Of a stretch of 64,000 nt of DNA, positions 17,696-26,730 are shown piece by piece; the first letter of the stretch is position 1; every line of letters begins with the position of its first letter. The DNA is from Permianibacter fluminis (GTDB taxonomy: Bacteria; Pseudomonadota; Gammaproteobacteria; Enterobacterales; Permianibacteraceae). The position numbers were made by a program, and so were the translations under genes. The DNA lies in NCBI RefSeq assembly GCF_013179735.1, contig NZ_JABMEG010000002.1, positions 496,001 to 560,000 on the forward strand, in the 5' to 3' direction. Below the pieces are notes generated by a model. It was not told the DNA's origin. It saw nothing but the letters and a program-made list of their open reading frames with translations, and did not search any database.

Positions 17696-18999
17696 AGACG
17701 CCAATGACGCAATCGTTTTTTGTTCAATCCCTGCGGCGTACCCTGTTGGCAACGATGCTGCTGGCGCCGTTGGCTCAGGCCGACAATCTGTTTATCCAGA
17801 ACGGCAAGCTGTATGGCAGCGACAACACCGGCACGCCGATCAGCGGCAATGTGCTGATCCGTGGCAATCGCATTGTCGCGGTCGGTGCCGAGGTGAAACC
17901 CGATGCGGACAGCCGCATCATCGACGCCAAAGGGCGTCCGGTCACGGTCGGTTTGATGAACGCTCACACCGGTCTTGGCACGGTCGATATCGATGCCGAA
18001 GACAGTACCGCTGATACCGCCACGCCGGATTTGCGTTTCGGCGCAAGTTTTGATTTGACCGACGTCATCAATCCTGACAGCGTGCTGATTCCTTATAACC
18101 GGATGATGGGCCTGACGCGCGCCGTCGTCACGCCAGCAGTAGGGCACGATGTGTTTGGCGGCCAGTCCACGCTCATCCGTTTAGCTGGTGATGACGTGGT
18201 TGAGCGGCGGCAGGCGGCGGTGATCGCCAACTACGGTGCGCATGCCAATGGCGCCAACGAAGGCTCACGTGCATCGACGTTGCTGGCGATGCGTATGGCA
18301 TTTGATGACGCCAAAGATTACACCGCCAACAGGGCGGCGTTCCAGCGCGGCGAGCGTCGCGAGTACTCGCTGCCATATCGTGATCTCGATGCCTTGCTGC
18401 CGGTACTGGACGGCCGAATTCCGCTGATTGTTGCGGTTGACCGGGCCCAGGATATTCGCGCCATCTTGAAACTGGGCAGCGAATACAAACTGCGGCTGAT
18501 TCTGCTCGGCGCCAGCGAAGGGCATCGTGTCGCCAAGGACATTGCGGCGGCGAAAGCCGCGGTGATTCTGGCGCCGATGGAAAATCTGCCGGACAGTTTC
18601 GATACGCTGTCCGCCTCGCTGAGCAATGCCGCGGAACTGAACCGTGCCGGCGTCAAGATTGCCTTCACCAGCAATGCCGGTGACTCGCCAAGCCACAATG
18701 CCCATCTCGCTCGCCAAGGTGCCGGCAATGCCGTCGCCAATGGTTTGCCGGCTGACGCCGCGCTGGCGGCGCTGACCCGCAATCCGGCCGAAATGTTCGG
18801 CATTTCCGATCACTACGGCAAGCTGGCCGCCGGCTATGACGCCGATGTCGTGGTCTGGAGCGATGACCCCTTGGAGGTCACCAGCTATCCGGATCACGTG
18901 ATCCTCGCGGGTACCGAACAATCTTTGGTGTCGCACCAGACCCGGCTGCGTGACCGCTACAAGGAGCCGGCCGATCCGCTGCGTGCTTACAAGCGTTGA
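17692..18999 (+). CDS. Amidohydrolase-like protein with degenerate metal site (probable pseudoenzyme partner)
   Basis: Starts at GTG 17692, overlapping the upstream stop (GTGA), so it is translationally coupled to the intact lipoprotein paralogue. The 435-residue product has a cleavable signal peptide ending LAPLAQA. The overall fold matches its neighbour, including the C-terminal YGKLAAGYDADVVVWSDDP segment. However, the ligand positions differ: VHSHLG becomes AHTGLG, NHCYRADE becomes AVDRAQDI, HHAVEA becomes GASEG, and HSDSA becomes TSNAG. HxH, both later His and the Asp are therefore lost. It could be a non-catalytic partner subunit or a binding protein. Family assignment is confident; loss of activity is inferred. 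Confidence 0.83.
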   Translation: MKTPMTQSFFVQSLRRTLLATMLLAPLAQADNLFIQNGKLYGSDNTGTPISGNVLIRGNRIVAVGAEVKPDADSRIIDAKGRPVTVGLMNAHTGLGTVDIDAEDSTADTATPDLRFGASFDLTDVINPDSVLIPYNRMMGLTRAVVTPAVGHDVFGGQSTLIRLAGDDVVERRQAAVIANYGAHANGANEGSRASTLLAMRMAFDDAKDYTANRAAFQRGERREYSLPYRDLDALLPVLDGRIPLIVAVDRAQDIRAILKLGSEYKLRLILLGASEGHRVAKDIAAAKAAVILAPMENLPDSFDTLSASLSNAAELNRAGVKIAFTSNAGDSPSHNAHLARQGAGNAVANGLPADAALAALTRNPAEMFGISDHYGKLAAGYDADVVVWSDDPLEVTSYPDHVILAGTEQSLVSHQTRLRDRYKEPADPLRAYKR

Positions 19000-19034
19000 G
19001 CATGCACGGCTATAAAACGGGTCATAAAAATGGC

Positions 19035-19062
19035 CATGAAAATCGTAGTGAAGATTTTCATG
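19035..19062. repeat. 10-bp perfect inverted repeat
   Basis: CATGAAAATC (19035-19044) pairs with GATTTTCATG (19053-19062) around an eight-base loop, in the spacer between the amidohydrolase-like gene and the DUF885 gene. It could be an operator or a leader stem. Confidence 0.45.
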
Positions 19063-19082
19063 AAGTAGCCGGGATCCCGTTC

Positions 19083-19114
19083 GCCGGTGGCGCGCTGGTC
19101 AGTGCGCCACCGGC
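19083..19114 (+). terminator. Stem-loop ending the amidohydrolase pair
   Basis: An 11-bp perfect stem (19083-19093 with 19104-19114) has a ten-base loop and is followed by ATAGTTTTA. The T-run is short, so termination is likely but not certain. Confidence 0.6.
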
Positions 19115-19166
19115 ATAGTTTTAAAGGGCAAATTTTGTGGTTCAGATTGGGGAGAGAACAACAATC

Positions 19167-20987
19167 ATGATGCGAATTCTGAAATGGCTCGGCATTCTGC
19201 TTGCCAGCGTGTTTGGCTTGCTGCTGATCGCCGCAACCTGGGGCTGGTATGGCCGTTTGCCGTTCGATATGGCGATCAATCGTGCTTTCCTGCAGTTTGT
19301 GCTGGAAAGTCCGGAAACGCTGTCGCAGCTGCGCATGCTTGAGAGCATGGGTATTACCTTCCATCAAGATGATCTGGACGACGAGTCAGTTGAAGCCGGC
19401 GACCGCATGATCAGCAAAATGAACAAGATGGCGGAAGAGTTCAAAAGCTACGACCGCGACAGTTTGAGCTATCAGCAGCAGCTGACCTACGACATGGGCA
19501 ACTGGTTTGTCGACAAGATGAAAGATGGTGCCGACAAATGGCGCTATCACAATTATCCGGTCAACCAGCTGTTTGGTGTCCAGAACGGCTTTCCGACCTT
19601 TATGGAGTCGGCGCATCAGGTCAACAGTGTCGGCGATGCCGAAGACTACAACAGCCGCTTGTCGAAAATCGGCGTCAAGTTCGGCCAGGTTATCGACGGT
19701 CTGAAACTGCGCGAGCAGAAAGGCATCATTCCGCCGACGTTTGTCCTGGAAAAGGTCATTGCCGAGATTGACGGCTTCGTCAATACCCCGGCTGAGCAGA
19801 ACATCCTGTACAGCTCGTTCGAGAAAAAGCTGACCGAGGCCAAATCCATTGAAGCGGCGGATAAAACCCGTCTGCTTGCCGATGCCAAGCAGCAGATCGA
19901 AACCACGGTGTATCCGGCCTACCGCAATCTGATGGCGTTTCTGGTAGAGCAAAAGCCGAAGTCGACCGCCGATGCCGGCGTCTGGAAGCTGCCGGAAGGC
20001 GATGCCTTTTACGCCTATGTGCTGGAGATGTTCACCACCAGCACCATGAAGCCGGAAGAAGTGCACCAATTGGGCCTGCAGGAAGTGGAGCGCATTCAAG
20101 CGGAAATGCGCGTCATTCTGGCCGAACAAGTCTACGACACGACCCAGCCGGTTGGGGTCCTGATGCGCAAGCTCGGCGAGGAAGAACGTTTCCTGTATGC
20201 CGATACGCCGGAAGCGCGTGAGCAAATCCTGAAGGACTACCAGACCATTATCGATCAGGTCTCGGCTGGTCTCGATCCGGTGTTCTCGGTCAAACCGAAG
20301 TCGGGCGTCAAAGTGGAGCGGATTCCGGAATTCAAGGAAAAAACCGCACCGGGTGCTTACTACAACCAGCCAGCAATGGACGGTTCACGCCCCGGCATTT
20401 TCTACGCCAATCTGTATGACATCAAGGCGACGCCGAAATTTGACATGCGCACGCTGGCCTATCACGAAGCGGTACCGGGCCATCATTTCCAGGTATCGAT
20501 CGCCCAAGAGAATACCGAACTGCCGTTGTTCCGGCGGATGGCGCCATTTACCGCCTATGTTGAAGGCTGGGCGTTATACGCCGAACGATTGGCGTGGGAA
20601 GCCGGCTTCCAGAATGATCCGTTCGACAATCTCGGCCGTTTGCAAGCCGAGTTGTTCCGCGCGGTGCGTCTGGTCGTGGATACTGGTATGCATGCCAAGC
20701 GCTGGACACGTGAGCAGGCGATTGATTACATGATCGCCAACACCGGCATGGCCGATTCCGATGTCACCGCGGAAATCGAGCGCTACATCGTCATGCCCGG
20801 TCAGGCCTGTGCCTACAAAGTCGGCATGATCGAAATCCTGAAGTTGCGTGAAGAAGCAAAAGCCAAGCTGGGCAGCAAATTTGATATACGTGAGTTCCAT
20901 AGCGTGGTTTTGAAAAATGGCGCGATGCCATTGTTCCTGCTGCGCAAGGTAGTGGAGGAGTGGGTGGCTGGCCAGCAGTCGGCTTGA
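19167..20987 (+). CDS. DUF885-family (M3/M2-like zinc peptidase fold) membrane-anchored protein
   Basis: A 606-residue protein with one N-terminal hydrophobic segment (residues 5-27, WLGILLASVFGLLLIAATW), so it is anchored in or exported across the inner membrane. The body is mostly helical, and YHEAVPGHHFQ near residue 425 provides the HExxH-like zinc motif typical of DUF885 proteins. A downstream Glu region (AYVEGWALYAERLAWE) probably supplies the third ligand. This points to a peptidase, but the substrate is unknown. GGGGAGAG precedes the twin ATGs at 19167 and 19170. A strong terminator follows, so the gene is monocistronic. Confidence 0.87.
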   Translation: MMRILKWLGILLASVFGLLLIAATWGWYGRLPFDMAINRAFLQFVLESPETLSQLRMLESMGITFHQDDLDDESVEAGDRMISKMNKMAEEFKSYDRDSLSYQQQLTYDMGNWFVDKMKDGADKWRYHNYPVNQLFGVQNGFPTFMESAHQVNSVGDAEDYNSRLSKIGVKFGQVIDGLKLREQKGIIPPTFVLEKVIAEIDGFVNTPAEQNILYSSFEKKLTEAKSIEAADKTRLLADAKQQIETTVYPAYRNLMAFLVEQKPKSTADAGVWKLPEGDAFYAYVLEMFTTSTMKPEEVHQLGLQEVERIQAEMRVILAEQVYDTTQPVGVLMRKLGEEERFLYADTPEAREQILKDYQTIIDQVSAGLDPVFSVKPKSGVKVERIPEFKEKTAPGAYYNQPAMDGSRPGIFYANLYDIKATPKFDMRTLAYHEAVPGHHFQVSIAQENTELPLFRRMAPFTAYVEGWALYAERLAWEAGFQNDPFDNLGRLQAELFRAVRLVVDTGMHAKRWTREQAIDYMIANTGMADSDVTAEIERYIVMPGQACAYKVGMIEILKLREEAKAKLGSKFDIREFHSVVLKNGAMPLFLLRKVVEEWVAGQQSA

Positions 20988-21010
20988 ACACTGGCGGAAC
21001 CAGCAGCAAT

Positions 21011-21041
21011 AAAAAAAGCGGCCCTCGTGGCCGCTTTTTTT
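21011..21041 (+). terminator. Strong intrinsic terminator after the DUF885 gene
   Basis: A run of A residues, a GCGGCC stem (21018-21023 with 21029-21034), a CTCGT loop and seven T residues. The A and T runs extend the stem, giving a classic terminator that also works on the other strand. Confidence 0.93.
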
Positions 21042-21120
21042 CTGCGGCAGTTCATGCGGCTGCTAACCCCGGCACTCGGCACTTTTGCCATAATGTCAGC
21101 AAGCATTCACCGGATTTGTC

Positions 21121-22212
21121 ATGACCCATCACGCCGACAGCATTGCTCCGCAGGAGGTTTTGCAGCGACTGCTAGTGCGCCAGCCGCACGGCGGCGATGC
21201 GCTGCGTGGCTTTCTCGATGTTCGCTCGGAAGCGGAGGCCGACGATGGCGCCATTCCGGGATTTTTCAATGCGCCCATACTGAACAACGCCGAGCGGCAC
21301 GCGGTTGGCATTTGCTACAAACAGCAAGGTCAGGACGCGGCATTCGCGCTTGGCTATCAATTGACGGCGCCGTATCGCGCCGAGCGCGTTGCAGGTTGGG
21401 CCGCGCGGGCCGAGCCGGCGCAGCCGCTGATCGTCAGTTGCTGGCGCGGCGGCGCCCGCTCGCGATTGGCCTGTGAATGGTTGGCAGATGTTGGTATCGA
21501 GACGCAGCGGGTTCGCGGTGGCTACAAAGCGATGCGAGCGGTGCTGCGCGCGGCATTGGAACAGCCGCCGCCGTTGCTGGTGTTGTCCGGCGCGACCGGT
21601 ACTGGCAAAACCCGATTGCTGCGCGAACTCGCGGTGGCCAAAGTCGATCTGGAGGCCTGTGCCAATCATCGCGGCAGTGCTTTTGGCCGGCTCGGACCCC
21701 AGCCTTCGCAGCAGAGCTTCGAGAATCGGGTCGGGCTTGGCTTGCTGGCGGCGGCCCGAGAATTTTTGATTGAGGATGAGAGCCGACTGATTGGCGTCAA
21801 CGAACTGCCGCTGGCATTGAAGACGGCCATGTATTCCGCACCGGCGGTGGTGCTGGATATTCCACTGCCGCAGCGCAGCCTGCTGACGTTTGAAGAATAT
21901 GTGCTGGAGCCGCTGCGTGCCGGCATCGATCCCGCCGCGTTGCAGCAGCGATTGCAAGCGGGGCTGGATCGCATTCAGCGCAAGCTCGGTCTGCAGCGAC
22001 ATGGTCAGTTGTCACGACTGCTGGCGGAAGCCATGCAGGATCCACTGGATGCCGAGCGTCACCACAGCTGGATCGGCCCGTTGCTTGCCGAGTATTACGA
22101 TCCGCGTTATCACCATGCGTTTGCGCAGCAGCCCAGAACGGTGTTGTTTCGTGGCGATCACGCTGCCTGCGCGGCCTTCTTGCAGCAGCGCATGACCGCT
22201 GCCGTCGGCTGA
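21121..22212 (+). CDS. mnmH: tRNA 2-selenouridine synthase
   Basis: Replaces sulfur by selenium (or adds a geranyl group) at the wobble 2-thiouridine of certain tRNAs, in the cytoplasm. The N-terminal rhodanese domain (residues 1-140) carries the family loop VSCWRGGARSR with the active Cys, preceded by FLDVRSEAE. The C-terminal half has a P-loop, GATGTGKT, at about residue 160. The 363-residue length is normal. No selD or selenocysteine gene is in the window, so whether selenium is actually used here cannot be judged. A weak GCAGG site overlaps the first codons region and the start is the first ATG of the frame. Confidence 0.93.
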   Translation: MTHHADSIAPQEVLQRLLVRQPHGGDALRGFLDVRSEAEADDGAIPGFFNAPILNNAERHAVGICYKQQGQDAAFALGYQLTAPYRAERVAGWAARAEPAQPLIVSCWRGGARSRLACEWLADVGIETQRVRGGYKAMRAVLRAALEQPPPLLVLSGATGTGKTRLLRELAVAKVDLEACANHRGSAFGRLGPQPSQQSFENRVGLGLLAAAREFLIEDESRLIGVNELPLALKTAMYSAPAVVLDIPLPQRSLLTFEEYVLEPLRAGIDPAALQQRLQAGLDRIQRKLGLQRHGQLSRLLAEAMQDPLDAERHHSWIGPLLAEYYDPRYHHAFAQQPRTVLFRGDHAACAAFLQQRMTAAVG

Positions 22213-22345
22213 GTTGCCGGCTTGGCCTGACGTCCGACATAACGCTCTGAACATGACACCTGGCGGTGTCGCAGCGATGGTGTCGGCATCAACTGCTACA
22301 CTTTCGGCGACCGCTCAATGGCGGCCGTGCCGGAGCTCATGGGCC

Positions 22346-23392
22346 ATGCCGTTTTCCCGTCGCCAATTTCTTTGCGCTGCCGCCGCTGCCGCGATGGCTG
22401 CCAGCATGCCAACGAATGCTGCTCGCAAACTGGTGGTCGCTACCTGGCCCAATTATCACGATCCGGAAAATCTGCGCCGCTTCACTGCCAAGACAGGCAT
22501 ACACGTTGAAACCCGAGTCTTCGGTTCCAATGAAGAAATGATGAACTGGTTGCTGAGCGGAAAATCCGGTTTTGATATCGTGGTTGCAACCAACTATGCC
22601 GTGAATGCCTACGGCAAAATGGGGCTGCTGCGGCCGCTGCGCCTGGAGCGGTTTCCGCATTATGACCCGGCCAGCCAGCAGCGCCGCTTTGTCGAAGTTG
22701 TCACCACCGAGCAGCGATTGTTTGGCCTGCCGAAAAACTGGGGCACCACCGGGTTCGTCTACGACCAAAAGAAAATCAGCAGCGCGCCAACGCGGTGGCG
22801 TGATTTCTGGGATCTGGCGACGACGGTGGCGAACCGGCAGACAGTGGTGCATGACTATCAGCTGACCGCCATCGGCAATGCCTTGAAATATTACCGTTAC
22901 TCATTCAACTCGAATGTCGGCGCCGAGCTCGATGCCGCCGAAGCTTTGCTGCTGAAAACCAAACCGCATCTGCGCGCAGTCAGCAGCCTGGCATATGACC
23001 AGATGCGCGCCGGCGCCTGGCTGAGTATGGCCTGGTCCGGCGACGGTACCCTGCTGAACCGGGAGAATCCGGATCTGCGTTATGTCATTGCCGAAGAGGG
23101 CGGAGAAATTTGGGCCGATTACTTCACCATCACCCGCGAATGTCAGGACGTAGCCGCTGCCGAGGCGTTTATCGATTTCCTGTTGACGCCGGACAACAAC
23201 GCCGCAGAAGTGAAAGCGCATGGTTTTCCGCCAATTGATGAGCGGGTGCTCGGTTTGCTGCCAGCGGCGATTCGCAACAATCCGATCATGTTTCCGCCGG
23301 CGGCACAGTTGAACAATCTGGAGTTTGGTTCGCGCGAAACACTGACCCACCCGCGCCGGGCCGAGATTCTGGCCAAATTCAAGGCCGCGTGA
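22346..23392 (+). CDS. PotD-like ABC transporter solute-binding protein (orphan)
   Basis: Periplasmic binding protein of the spermidine/putrescine type, 348 residues. I place the start at ATG 22346 (MPFSRRQFLCAAAAAAMAA), because GGAG lies ten bases upstream and this gives a clean export signal; the open frame continues upstream without sequence support. SRRQFL resembles a twin-arginine motif. Family stretches follow: LVVATWPNYHDPENL, FGSNEEMMNWLLSG, DIVVATNYAVN, WGTTGFVYDQ and GAWLSMAWSGDGTLLNRENPDLRYV. No permease or ATPase gene is adjacent, so it must use distant partners or act alone. The ligand (polyamine or similar) is inferred. Confidence 0.87.
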   Translation: MPFSRRQFLCAAAAAAMAASMPTNAARKLVVATWPNYHDPENLRRFTAKTGIHVETRVFGSNEEMMNWLLSGKSGFDIVVATNYAVNAYGKMGLLRPLRLERFPHYDPASQQRRFVEVVTTEQRLFGLPKNWGTTGFVYDQKKISSAPTRWRDFWDLATTVANRQTVVHDYQLTAIGNALKYYRYSFNSNVGAELDAAEALLLKTKPHLRAVSSLAYDQMRAGAWLSMAWSGDGTLLNRENPDLRYVIAEEGGEIWADYFTITRECQDVAAAEAFIDFLLTPDNNAAEVKAHGFPPIDERVLGLLPAAIRNNPIMFPPAAQLNNLEFGSRETLTHPRRAEILAKFKAA

Positions 23393-23441
23393 GCAACCTC
23401 CACCAACGCTGAACAACGCAATTTTCCCGGCAGGAGCAACG

Positions 23442-24137
23442 ATGAGTGGTGTCTATGTGGTGACCGGTGCCAATCGCGGGCTCGGCCGTGCGGCAGCCGA
23501 GCAGCTGCTGATTCAGGGCAAGCTGGTGGTGCTGGGCTGCCGGGAACCTGAACCCGTGCAAGCGCGCTACAAGAATCGGCCGAATGCCATTGTGTTGCCG
23601 CTGGATGTCAGCGATGAACTCAGCACCATGCATTTCGGTCACGTGCTGATCCAGCAGCAGCGAACGGTCGCAGCGCTGATCAACAACGCTGGCGTTTTTC
23701 TCGAGCACAGCGAAGACTTTGCCGGTACGCCGAATCTGGCCAATGCCGAAATGGATCTGATCCGGCGGACCATGGAAACCAACGCCTATGGTGCCATCCG
23801 GATGTATCAGGCCTTGAATCCGCTGTTCGAGCACGGTGCCCGTATCGTCAATGTCTCTTCGGGCATGGGTCAGCTCAGTGAAATGAACGGTGGGTGGCCG
23901 GGATACCGGTTATCGAAAACTGCCGTCAATGCCGTCACCCGGATGCTGGCTGAAGAAACGTCCGATCGCGCGATGATCGTCAGCAGTGTTTGCCCCGGCT
24001 GGTGTCAAACCGATATGGGCGGTGCCGCCGCGACCCGAACCGCCGAACAGGGCGCCGACACCATCGTCTGGTTGGCGACCCACAGTGATTTACCGTCGGG
24101 AAAATTCTGGCGTGACCGCAAGGAAATCGCTTGGTAA
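23442..24137 (+). CDS. Short-chain dehydrogenase/reductase (carbonyl-reductase type)
   Basis: NAD(P)H-dependent cytoplasmic oxidoreductase, 231 residues, substrate unknown. The cofactor motif TGANRGLG is at residues 8-15, NNAG at about residue 85, and the catalytic Ser and YxxxK appear as VNVSSGMG and YRLSK. The extended lid before the Tyr (MNGGWPGYRLSKTAVNAVTRMLA) resembles the carbonyl-reductase/sniffer branch. Arg after TGAN and in CREPEP favours NADPH. The gene starts 49 bases after the PotD-like gene, with CAGGAG upstream of the ATG, and may be cotranscribed with it. Confidence 0.9.
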   Translation: MSGVYVVTGANRGLGRAAAEQLLIQGKLVVLGCREPEPVQARYKNRPNAIVLPLDVSDELSTMHFGHVLIQQQRTVAALINNAGVFLEHSEDFAGTPNLANAEMDLIRRTMETNAYGAIRMYQALNPLFEHGARIVNVSSGMGQLSEMNGGWPGYRLSKTAVNAVTRMLAEETSDRAMIVSSVCPGWCQTDMGGAAATRTAEQGADTIVWLATHSDLPSGKFWRDRKEIAW

Positions 24138-24245
24138 AAATCCAGGCTGCTGGACGGTGCTTATTCGGTGGCATGCGCTGAAAAGAGACGACCTTGTTCT
24201 GATGATATCCGCAGGCGCGATATTCGATTTTCAATCAACATTTAC

Positions 24246-25418
24246 TTAACCGGTGACAACGGCATCCGCCGCGACAATCTGATCGCGGCCGTTGGCTTTG
24301 GCGTGATACAGGGCCTTGTCGGCCAGCAGCCACATCCGGTTGTTGTCGCCGAAACGATTTGAGACATAACCAAAACTGGCTTTGATGGGAATCGCTTGCT
24401 GCTGCCATTGCAGTGGATTGGCGGCGAGCTGCTGATGCAAACGCTCGGCAACCTGACCGGCAACGTGCATTTCGGTTTCTGGCAGCAGCACAATGAATTC
24501 CTCGCCGCCGAACCGGCCCAGCACATCAAAGGGTCGCAGCGTTTGCTGCAGCACGCGGCTGACATGACGCAGGGCCTCATCGCCGCCGGCATGACCCAGA
24601 CTGTCGTTGATGCCCTTGAAATGATCGATATCGAGCAGCAGCAACGAGAAGGCGCCGCCGGAACGGTCGCAGCGGGCGCGTTCGATCTCCAGACGCTGTT
24701 CGAAGGCGCGGCGGTTGAACAAACCGGTCAGATAATCCCGTTCGGAGTAATTGCGGATCTTGGTAATCAGCCGCGCCAGCACGCAGCTGAACAGACTGAT
24801 ATTCAGCACCAGTGCGAGCAGCGCGTAACCCCATAGCGCGGCTGGCTTGTCGTGGACCATGCCGGTGCTGGGATCGGTTTGCCAGGGTACGAACCAGAGC
24901 ACGAGTACGATGCGCAAGGCCATGCTCAGGGCGGCGAGCGCAAACGGCACGGCGATGGCGATGGCGGGAAGCCGGGCAAATTCCTGCCGGGCGGCGCCGA
25001 ACACGTCGAATGCGATCATGAACAGAATGAGCGTCATGAAGCTGGAGAACAACAGCGCGAAACTGCGCCGCGAACCGGGATCCGGCGGCAGGCTCAGGTA
25101 GGCGATGGCCACCACGAGGAAAATCACGGCATTCGAAACCCGCGAGGGCGGCAGCTTGAACAACCAGCGGATGCCGGCACGCAATACCAGCATGGCTGCG
25201 ATGCCAAACATGCCCGAACCCGGCCACGCCAGGTAACTCGGTTCGGTCGTGCGCAGCATGGTGATGGAAATGCTGGCCAGCATCAGCAGGTTGGCAAGAC
25301 CGAAATGCAGCGAGGCTTTCGGTGCAATCCGCATCGGCAAGGCGGCCGCCAGCCATGCCAATGACGCTGTCCCCGTGACCAGGCAGATCACCAGCATCAA
25401 GGTGGATTGTTCGGTCAT
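24246..25418 (-). CDS. Membrane diguanylate cyclase (GGDEF), copy 1
   Basis: Makes cyclic-di-GMP from two GTP. The 390-residue protein has an N-terminal membrane region with about six hydrophobic segments (residues 1-215) and a C-terminal GGDEF domain from about residue 225: DYLTGLFNRRAFEQ, LLLDIDHFKGINDSLGHAGGDEAL, then RFGGEEF, an active GGEEF signature. No RxxD inhibitory site is obvious five residues before GGEEF (the segment reads RPFDVLGRFGGEEF). The membrane part is a sensor of unknown type. Transcription is convergent with the SDR gene. Confidence 0.93.
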   Translation of the reverse strand: MTEQSTLMLVICLVTGTASLAWLAAALPMRIAPKASLHFGLANLLMLASISITMLRTTEPSYLAWPGSGMFGIAAMLVLRAGIRWLFKLPPSRVSNAVIFLVVAIAYLSLPPDPGSRRSFALLFSSFMTLILFMIAFDVFGAARQEFARLPAIAIAVPFALAALSMALRIVLVLWFVPWQTDPSTGMVHDKPAALWGYALLALVLNISLFSCVLARLITKIRNYSERDYLTGLFNRRAFEQRLEIERARCDRSGGAFSLLLLDIDHFKGINDSLGHAGGDEALRHVSRVLQQTLRPFDVLGRFGGEEFIVLLPETEMHVAGQVAERLHQQLAANPLQWQQQAIPIKASFGYVSNRFGDNNRMWLLADKALYHAKANGRDQIVAADAVVTG

Positions 25419-25651
25419 CGCTCAGGTTCGTTTGGCCACGGTCCGTCTGAACTATAGACCTTGCGCTCCGTTGTGGTGGCATGCGCCGCATCGGACAGCA
25501 AAGACCGCCTAGCGGTCACGTCGTGACGGCGGCATCGGCCTTGCTGCGGGATGTCGGAAAGAAAAATGCTCGCGGAGCGCGGAGCGCAAGGTGCTGGAGC
25601 GGGTCCGGATGCAGATTGATCGGCCGAGCGCCAAGTAAAAAAAACGGGCAA

Positions 25652-25681
25652 CAAAAAAGCCGGCATTCGCCGGCTCTTTTG
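25652..25681 (-). terminator. Intrinsic terminator of leucine dehydrogenase
   Basis: AGCCGGC (25658-25664) and GCCGGCT (25669-25675) form a 7-bp stem with an ATTC loop. On the minus strand it is followed by six T residues, just past the dehydrogenase stop codon. Confidence 0.9.
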
Positions 25682-25695
25682 TTTGCTGCCAAGGC

Positions 25696-26730
25696 TTACT
25701 TGCGGCCCTGGGCAACCAGCTGGCGGGCCAGCTCGTCGGCAACCGCATTGGTCGGTTTGCCTTCTTTGGTCGCACGCTCGAACACGTTCATCAGCGTGTT
25801 GTAGATGTTTTCGGTTTTCTTCATCGCGGCTTCTTTCGAGTAGTTGTTCTCGAACGACACGTTGATGATGCCACCGGCGTTGATGACGTAATCCGGGGCA
25901 TACAGAATGCCGCGGTTCATCAGCGCGATACCGTGACGATCTTCGGCCAGCACGTTGTTGGCGGCACCGGCGATGATGCTGCACTTTAGGCGCGGCAGGG
26001 TTTCGTCGTTGACGGTGGCACCGAGTGCGCACGGCGCGTAGACATCGACATCCTGGGTATAGATGGCGTTGACGTCGACGGCGGTGGCCTTGAACTCGGC
26101 AACCACTTTCTCGATCGATTCTTTGTTGATGTCGGTGACGAACAGCTTGGCGCCTTCATCCGACAGGTGTTTGCACAGGTAGTAGCCGACGTGGCCCAGA
26201 CCTTGAACAGCGATTTTGACGCCATCCAGCGAATCACGGCCCAGCTTCGACTTCACCGCAGCCTTGATACCTTTGTAAACGCCGTAAGCGGTCATCGGCG
26301 ACGGGTCGCCCGATTTGCCTTCGAGGCCCAGCACGTACGGGGTTTCTTTGTGGACGATGGCGATATCGGCCGGCGAGGTGCCGACGTCTTCGGCGCTTAC
26401 ATAGCGGCCCGACAGCGAGTGCACGAACTTGCCGAAGGCGCGGAACAGCGCTTCCGATTTCAGGGTTTTCGGGTTGCCGATGATCACCGATTTGCCGCCG
26501 CCGAACGGCAGGCCGGCCATGGCGTTTTTGTAGGTCATGCCACGCGACAGACGCAGGGCATCGACCAGCGCGCCTTCATCGGTGTTGTATTCCCACATCC
26601 GGCAGCCGCCGACGGCAGGGCCGAGTGCGGTGGAGTGAATGCAGATGATGGCTTTGAGACCCGAGGCTGCATCGCTGCAGAAAACGATTTGTTCGTGGTC
26701 GTCATAGGCACGCAGGTTGAACACCGCCAT
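25696..26730 (-). CDS. Leucine (branched-chain amino acid) dehydrogenase
   Basis: NAD-dependent oxidative deamination of Leu, Val or Ile to the 2-oxo acids in the cytoplasm. The 344-residue protein has the Glu/Leu/Phe/Val dehydrogenase fold. The substrate domain carries GPAVGGCRMW and GLPFGGGKSVI with the catalytic Lys, followed by SAEDVGTSPADI. The Rossmann domain carries VQGLGHVGYYL and ADYVINAGGIINV-type sequence (here APDYVINAGGIINV). Length and motifs fit Bacillus-type leucine dehydrogenase, as found in leucine-catabolising Shewanella relatives. A 517-base upstream region contains a palindrome that may bind a branched-chain regulator. Confidence 0.93.
   Translation of the reverse strand: MAVFNLRAYDDHEQIVFCSDAASGLKAIICIHSTALGPAVGGCRMWEYNTDEGALVDALRLSRGMTYKNAMAGLPFGGGKSVIIGNPKTLKSEALFRAFGKFVHSLSGRYVSAEDVGTSPADIAIVHKETPYVLGLEGKSGDPSPMTAYGVYKGIKAAVKSKLGRDSLDGVKIAVQGLGHVGYYLCKHLSDEGAKLFVTDINKESIEKVVAEFKATAVDVNAIYTQDVDVYAPCALGATVNDETLPRLKCSIIAGAANNVLAEDRHGIALMNRGILYAPDYVINAGGIINVSFENNYSKEAAMKKTENIYNTLMNVFERATKEGKPTNAVADELARQLVAQGRK

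Noticed and set aside
16259-17752. A 497-residue open frame on the minus strand opposite the amidohydrolase
   Set aside because: It is the mirror of a high-GC coding gene with clear domain motifs on the plus strand; the product has no recognisable motif. The same applies to long antisense frames at 52015-53802, 11504-13060, 5309-6346 and 6300-7607.
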